Shown piece by piece: positions 60,794 to 64,000 of a DNA stretch of 64,000 nucleotides (the stretch's first letter is position 1; every line of letters begins with the position of its first letter). A program made the position numbers and the translations under genes. The notes under the pieces were generated by a model, which had not been told where the DNA came from, did no database searches, and saw nothing but the letters and a program-made list of their open reading frames with translations. This stretch comes from Panacagrimonas sp046594215 (GTDB lineage: Bacteria > Pseudomonadota > Gammaproteobacteria > Nevskiales > Nevskiaceae), in contig JBKJPX010000022.1 in the NCBI GenBank assembly GCA_046594215.1, forward strand, positions 1 to 64,000, given 5' to 3'.

Positions 60794-62116
60794 TTACAGC
60801 ACCTTGATCAACACCGCCGAATTGCGCTGCCAGTTGTACATCTGCTGGCGCTGCATCGGCAGGTCCGCGAGCTTGCCCGGCGCGAAGCCGTGCTCGAGAA
60901 ACCAGTGCGGCGTGTGCGTGGTCAGTGCGAACAGCCGGCGGATGCCGAGCTTGCGCGCGGTCTCCTCCGACCGGGCCAGCAGCGCCACGGCCCGACCGGA
61001 GCGCTGGTATTCCGGGTGCACGGCCACGCAGGAGAACTCCGCCATGCTGCTGCGGGGAAACGGGAACAGCGCGCAGCAGGCCACGACCAGGCCGTCGCGC
61101 ACCATCACGTCGAACTGGCCGATCTCGAGTTCGAGCTGCTCGCGCGAGCGCGGCACCAGCACACCGGCGTCCTCGAGCGGCTTGATCAGCGCCAGAATGC
61201 CGCCGACGTCCTCGATGCTGGCCTCGCGGACCGCCTCGTAATGAGCGTCGGCGTACAGCATCAGGCCCACGCCGTCGCGTGTGTACAGCTCGCGCAGCAG
61301 GGCGCCTTTGGCCTCTGCGCCCACCAGGTGCACGCGCTTGACGCCGCCCCGCCCGGCTGCAAGCGCCGCGCTGAGGTACAGCCGGTCCTGCTCGCCGATC
61401 TGGCTGGTCGCGGCGAGCAGGCGCTCGCCCTCGGCCAGCGAGAGCTGCCCGGCATCGCCGGTGTCGTCGGCGAGCTTCCAGGTGTCGGGATCGGAATTCG
61501 ACACGAAGACGAGTTTGTCGGCGCCCAGCGCAACGGCCATCGCGGTGGCGACGTCGGCCGAGCGCAGGTTGAAGATCTCGCCGGTCGGTGAGTAGCCCAC
61601 CGGCGACACCAGGGCGATGCGGTCCTGGTCGAGCACGGCGCGGATCGTGTCGGTGTCGATGCGCCGCACTTCGCCCGTGTGCTGGAAGTCGACGCCGTTG
61701 CGGATGCCGAGCGGTCGCGCCGTCACCCAGTTGCCGCTGGCGACGCGGATACGAGCACCCCCCATCGGCGTGCTGAGCAGGGAGGTCGACAGCCGGGCCT
61801 CGAGTTCCATGCGCAGGCTGCCCACCGCGGCCTTGACGCAGTCGAGGGCCTGCAGGTCCGTGATCCGGAATTCGCCCTCGTAGCGCGGCGCCAGGCTGCG
61901 GTCGGCCAGCGCCCGGTCGATCTGGGGGCGCGCGCCGTGGACCAGCACGAGCTTCACGCCCAGGCTGTGCAGCAGCGCGAGGTCGTAGACGAAGGTCTCG
62001 AAATCCGCCCGATCGGCCACCTCGCCGCCGAACGCCACGACGAAAACGCGGCCGTTGTGGGCGTGGACGTAGGGCGCGGCAGCGCGCAGGGCAGCGACGA
62101 AATCGGACGGAAGCAT
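60794..62116 (-). CDS. argA: N-acetylglutamate synthase
   Basis: A 440-residue enzyme of arginine synthesis (glutamate + acetyl-CoA), classical fused form. The amino-acid kinase domain spans about residues 20-280 (LVLVHGARPQIDRAL, LVFVSNSDPDTW), and the GNAT domain spans 295-440 (AEFSCVAVHPEYQRSGRAVAL). Length equals that of the gammaproteobacterial ArgA. The start MLPSDFVAALRAAAPYVHAH is standard. Divergent from ygfB, with 168 bases between. Confidence 0.95.
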   Translation of the reverse strand: MLPSDFVAALRAAAPYVHAHNGRVFVVAFGGEVADRADFETFVYDLALLHSLGVKLVLVHGARPQIDRALADRSLAPRYEGEFRITDLQALDCVKAAVGSLRMELEARLSTSLLSTPMGGARIRVASGNWVTARPLGIRNGVDFQHTGEVRRIDTDTIRAVLDQDRIALVSPVGYSPTGEIFNLRSADVATAMAVALGADKLVFVSNSDPDTWKLADDTGDAGQLSLAEGERLLAATSQIGEQDRLYLSAALAAGRGGVKRVHLVGAEAKGALLRELYTRDGVGLMLYADAHYEAVREASIEDVGGILALIKPLEDAGVLVPRSREQLELEIGQFDVMVRDGLVVACCALFPFPRSSMAEFSCVAVHPEYQRSGRAVALLARSEETARKLGIRRLFALTTHTPHWFLEHGFAPGKLADLPMQRQQMYNWQRNSAVLIKVL

Positions 62117-62149
62117 TCGCGATTATAGGAGGACAGCGTCTCCGCCCTC

Positions 62150-62169
62150 GTAGCCCGGACAAGCCCGGG
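62150..62169. repeat. REP-like repeat, copy between argA and ygfB
   Basis: GTAGCCCGGAC repeats the left arm at 33021. CCCGG and CCGGG form a five-base stem around ACAAGC. It lies in the leader region between two divergent genes. Confidence 0.4.
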
Positions 62170-62284
62170 GGCCGTTCGCCTCTGAAGGCCGCCGCGGGAT
62201 CGGCGGAACGATCCCGGATTGCGCACCGGCCATGGGCGGCCCCGCACCCGCGGAGCCGCCACCTACCCCGCCTATACTCTGCGC

Positions 62285-62872
62285 ATGACGGATATTTCCT
62301 ACGACCCGGCGCCCGAAGCGCCGGATCACGACGAACTCGCGACCCTCCTGTTCCGGCTGGGTTACACCGAAACGGCCGCGCACTTCCACGGCGCCCTGTG
62401 TGGTGCGCTGTGCGTCGTCGATGTGGACAAACTCGACGTGGTCGAGCTCCTTCAAGAGGGCGCCACCGAGCCCGAAGCCGCGGATACCCGGGCACTGGTC
62501 CGGCTGCGCGACGTCAGCTGTGCCGACCTGCTTTCCACCGAGATGGGCTTCGAGCCCCTGCTGCCGTCCGACGCGTTCCCGCTGGCTGCACGAGTGGAAG
62601 CCCTGGCCGACTGGTGCGGCGGATTCCTGTTCGGCCTGTCGAGCCGGCGAACGCTGGATATCCGCGGCATGTCCGAAGAGGCCCGCGAGACGCTGAAGGA
62701 CCTGACGCAGTTCACGCAGGCCGGCTTCGATCCGGCCGGCGATCCCGAAGCCGAGGAGAACGCCTACGCCGAAGTGGTCGAGTACGTGCGCGTCGGCGCG
62801 CAGTTGCTCTATCTCGAACTGCGCCCGCGTCCGCCGGCCGCGGCCGAAGAATCCAACGCGACGGTGCACTGA
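62285..62872 (+). CDS. UPF0149 (YgfB-like) protein
   Basis: A 195-residue acidic protein of the YgfB/UPF0149 family. The family signature runs through FHGALCGALCVVDVDKLDVV and WCGGFLFGLSSRRTLDIRGM, with the acidic tail PEAEENAYAEVVEYVRVGAQL. It precedes pepP by four bases, as in E. coli and many relatives. YgfB-type proteins are linked to stress responses in Pseudomonas, but no role is proven here. Confidence 0.92.
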   Translation: MTDISYDPAPEAPDHDELATLLFRLGYTETAAHFHGALCGALCVVDVDKLDVVELLQEGATEPEAADTRALVRLRDVSCADLLSTEMGFEPLLPSDAFPLAARVEALADWCGGFLFGLSSRRTLDIRGMSEEARETLKDLTQFTQAGFDPAGDPEAEENAYAEVVEYVRVGAQLLYLELRPRPPAAAEESNATVH

Positions 62873-62876
62873 CCCA

Positions 62877-64000
62877 TGAAGCTCAGCCCAGTCCAACGCC
62901 AGGAACACGCCACCCGCCGCCGCGAGCTCATGCGACGCGTCGGCAGGCATGGGGTCGCCATCGTTCCCGCCGCGCACGAAGTCATCCGTGCGCGCGATAC
63001 GCACTACCGCTTCCGCCAGAACAGCGACTTCGCCTACCTGACCGGCTTCCAGGAGCCGGAGTCGATCGCCGTGCTGATCCCCGGACGCGCCGACGGCGAA
63101 TACGTGCTGTTCGTGCGACCCAAGGACAAGGTCCGCGAGATCTGGGACGGTCGGCGCGCCGGACCCGAAGGCGCCAGGCGCGGTTTCGGCGCCGACCAGG
63201 CCTTCGACCTCGACGAGTTCGACGAGCGCCTGCCCGGCCTGCTCGCCGGGCGCGAGGTTCTGCACTACACGCTGGGCGAATTCCCCGAGATGGATGCGCG
63301 CGTGTCTCGACTCGTGCGTCACCTGCGCGAAGTCTCGCGTCGCGGCGCGGCGGCGCCGACCACGGTGGTCGCGCTGGAAACGACCTTGCACGAGATGCGC
63401 CTGTTCAAGCGCCCCACGGAAATCGCGTTGATGCGCAGGGCCTGCCAGGTCTCGGCCGCCGCGCACGTACGCGCAATGCGAGCCACCAAGCCTGGCCGTT
63501 ACGAGTGGCAGGTCGCGGCGGAGATCCACTCGGAGTTCGACGCGCACGACATGCAACCGGGCTACGGCTCGATCGTCGGCGGCGGCGACAACGCCTGCAT
63601 CCTTCACTACGTCGAGAACGACGCCAAGCTGCGCGACGGCGACCTGCTGCTCATCGATGCCGGCGGCGAACTCGCCGGCTACACGGCCGACATCACGCGC
63701 ACCTTCCCCGTGAGCGGAAAGTTCACGCCCGAGCAGAAGGCCGTCTACGAGGTCGTGCTCGAAGCGCAGAAGGCCGCGCTCCGGCAGATGCGTCCCGGCG
63801 TGTCATCCGGCAAGCCGCACGAGGCGGCCACGCGCACGCTCACCGAGGGCATGGTCGAGCTGGGCCTGCTGAAGGGCCGGCCCGACGCGCTGATCAAGGC
63901 CGAGAAGCACCGCGCTTTCTACATGCACGGCACCGGCCATTGGCTGGGCATGGACGTGCACGACGTCGGCCGCTACCGCATCGACGGCCGCTACCGGCCG
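62877..64000 (+). CDS. pepP: Xaa-Pro aminopeptidase PepP (3' end cut by window)
   Basis: Aminopeptidase P removes an N-terminal residue before proline. About 374 residues are present. The N-terminal domain (HYRFRQNSDFAYLTGFQEPE) is followed by the pita-bread metallopeptidase fold. Metal ligands visible so far are Asp residues in LLLIDAGGE and YTADITRTFP, and the His in YMHGTGHWLGMDVHD. The remaining two Glu ligands lie beyond the window edge. Cotranscribed with the ygfB-like gene. Confidence 0.95.

Noticed and set aside
1..64000. tRNA, rRNA, CRISPR array, intact IS element or prophage
   Set aside because: I found no cloverleaf, rRNA-like block, regular repeat-spacer array, complete transposase or phage structural gene.

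Overview
The window is about 64 kb of GC-rich chromosomal DNA, coding on both strands in tight, often start/stop-overlapping operons. Gene content points to a gammaproteobacterium, probably near Xanthomonadales/Nevskiales. Evidence includes a fused kinase-GNAT argA, a ygfB-like gene directly before pepP, the coaD / YfhL-type ferredoxin / ggt order, and the DUF2868-DUF3482 GTPase pair. No rRNA, tRNA, CRISPR array, intact insertion sequence or phage module was found. The exact genus cannot be decided from the sequence alone.

Layout. 1-7.6 kb: a membrane GTPase pair, mnmA, a membrane class III nucleotide cyclase with an esterase and an SDR, and a small EF-hand protein. 7.6-9.8 kb: a large acyl-CoA dehydrogenase and a YkgJ-type cysteine cluster protein. 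9.9-23.4 kb: one long same-strand cluster that is the most interesting part of the window. It encodes a TPR/TonB-C protein, four lipoproteins, two PEGA-type membrane proteins (one ending in a sulfatase-modifying-factor fold), a MotA/TolQ/ExbB-like channel protein, an actin/Hsp70-like protein and two von Willebrand A proteins. Both vWA proteins carry an ExbD-like N-terminal anchor with an aspartate (SF-L/I-DC..CGFGA). I read it as an undescribed envelope machine driven by proton-motive force.

23.5-29.5 kb: an accessory island bounded by two diverged 95-bp direct repeats. It holds a universal stress protein, an unusual P-type ATPase, a cytochrome b, a decayed multiheme cytochrome c gene and a relic of a Tn3-family transposase. 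29.6-37.9 kb: three unrecognised conserved-looking genes, a PaaG-like crotonase, DUF4870, a cNMP-binding patatin phospholipase, TesB, exonuclease III and an HD-domain protein. 37.9-45.4 kb, minus strand: tldD, rsmD, coaD, a cobalamin-binding protein, ferredoxin, ggt and an ExbB-ExbD-ExbD-TonB set in which one ExbD has Asn where the proton-carrying Asp should be.

45.6-54.1 kb: an SDR, a lipoprotein metallophosphoesterase, acetate kinase facing phosphoketolase (together the acetyl-phosphate branch of the phosphoketolase pathway), tag and dihydroorotase. 54.4-58.5 kb: a DUF4331 / small lipoprotein / TPR / HupE-UreJ cluster, with a strong terminator hairpin lying inside the start of the TPR gene. 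58.6-64 kb: rsmE, bioA, argA, a ygfB-like gene and the first part of pepP.
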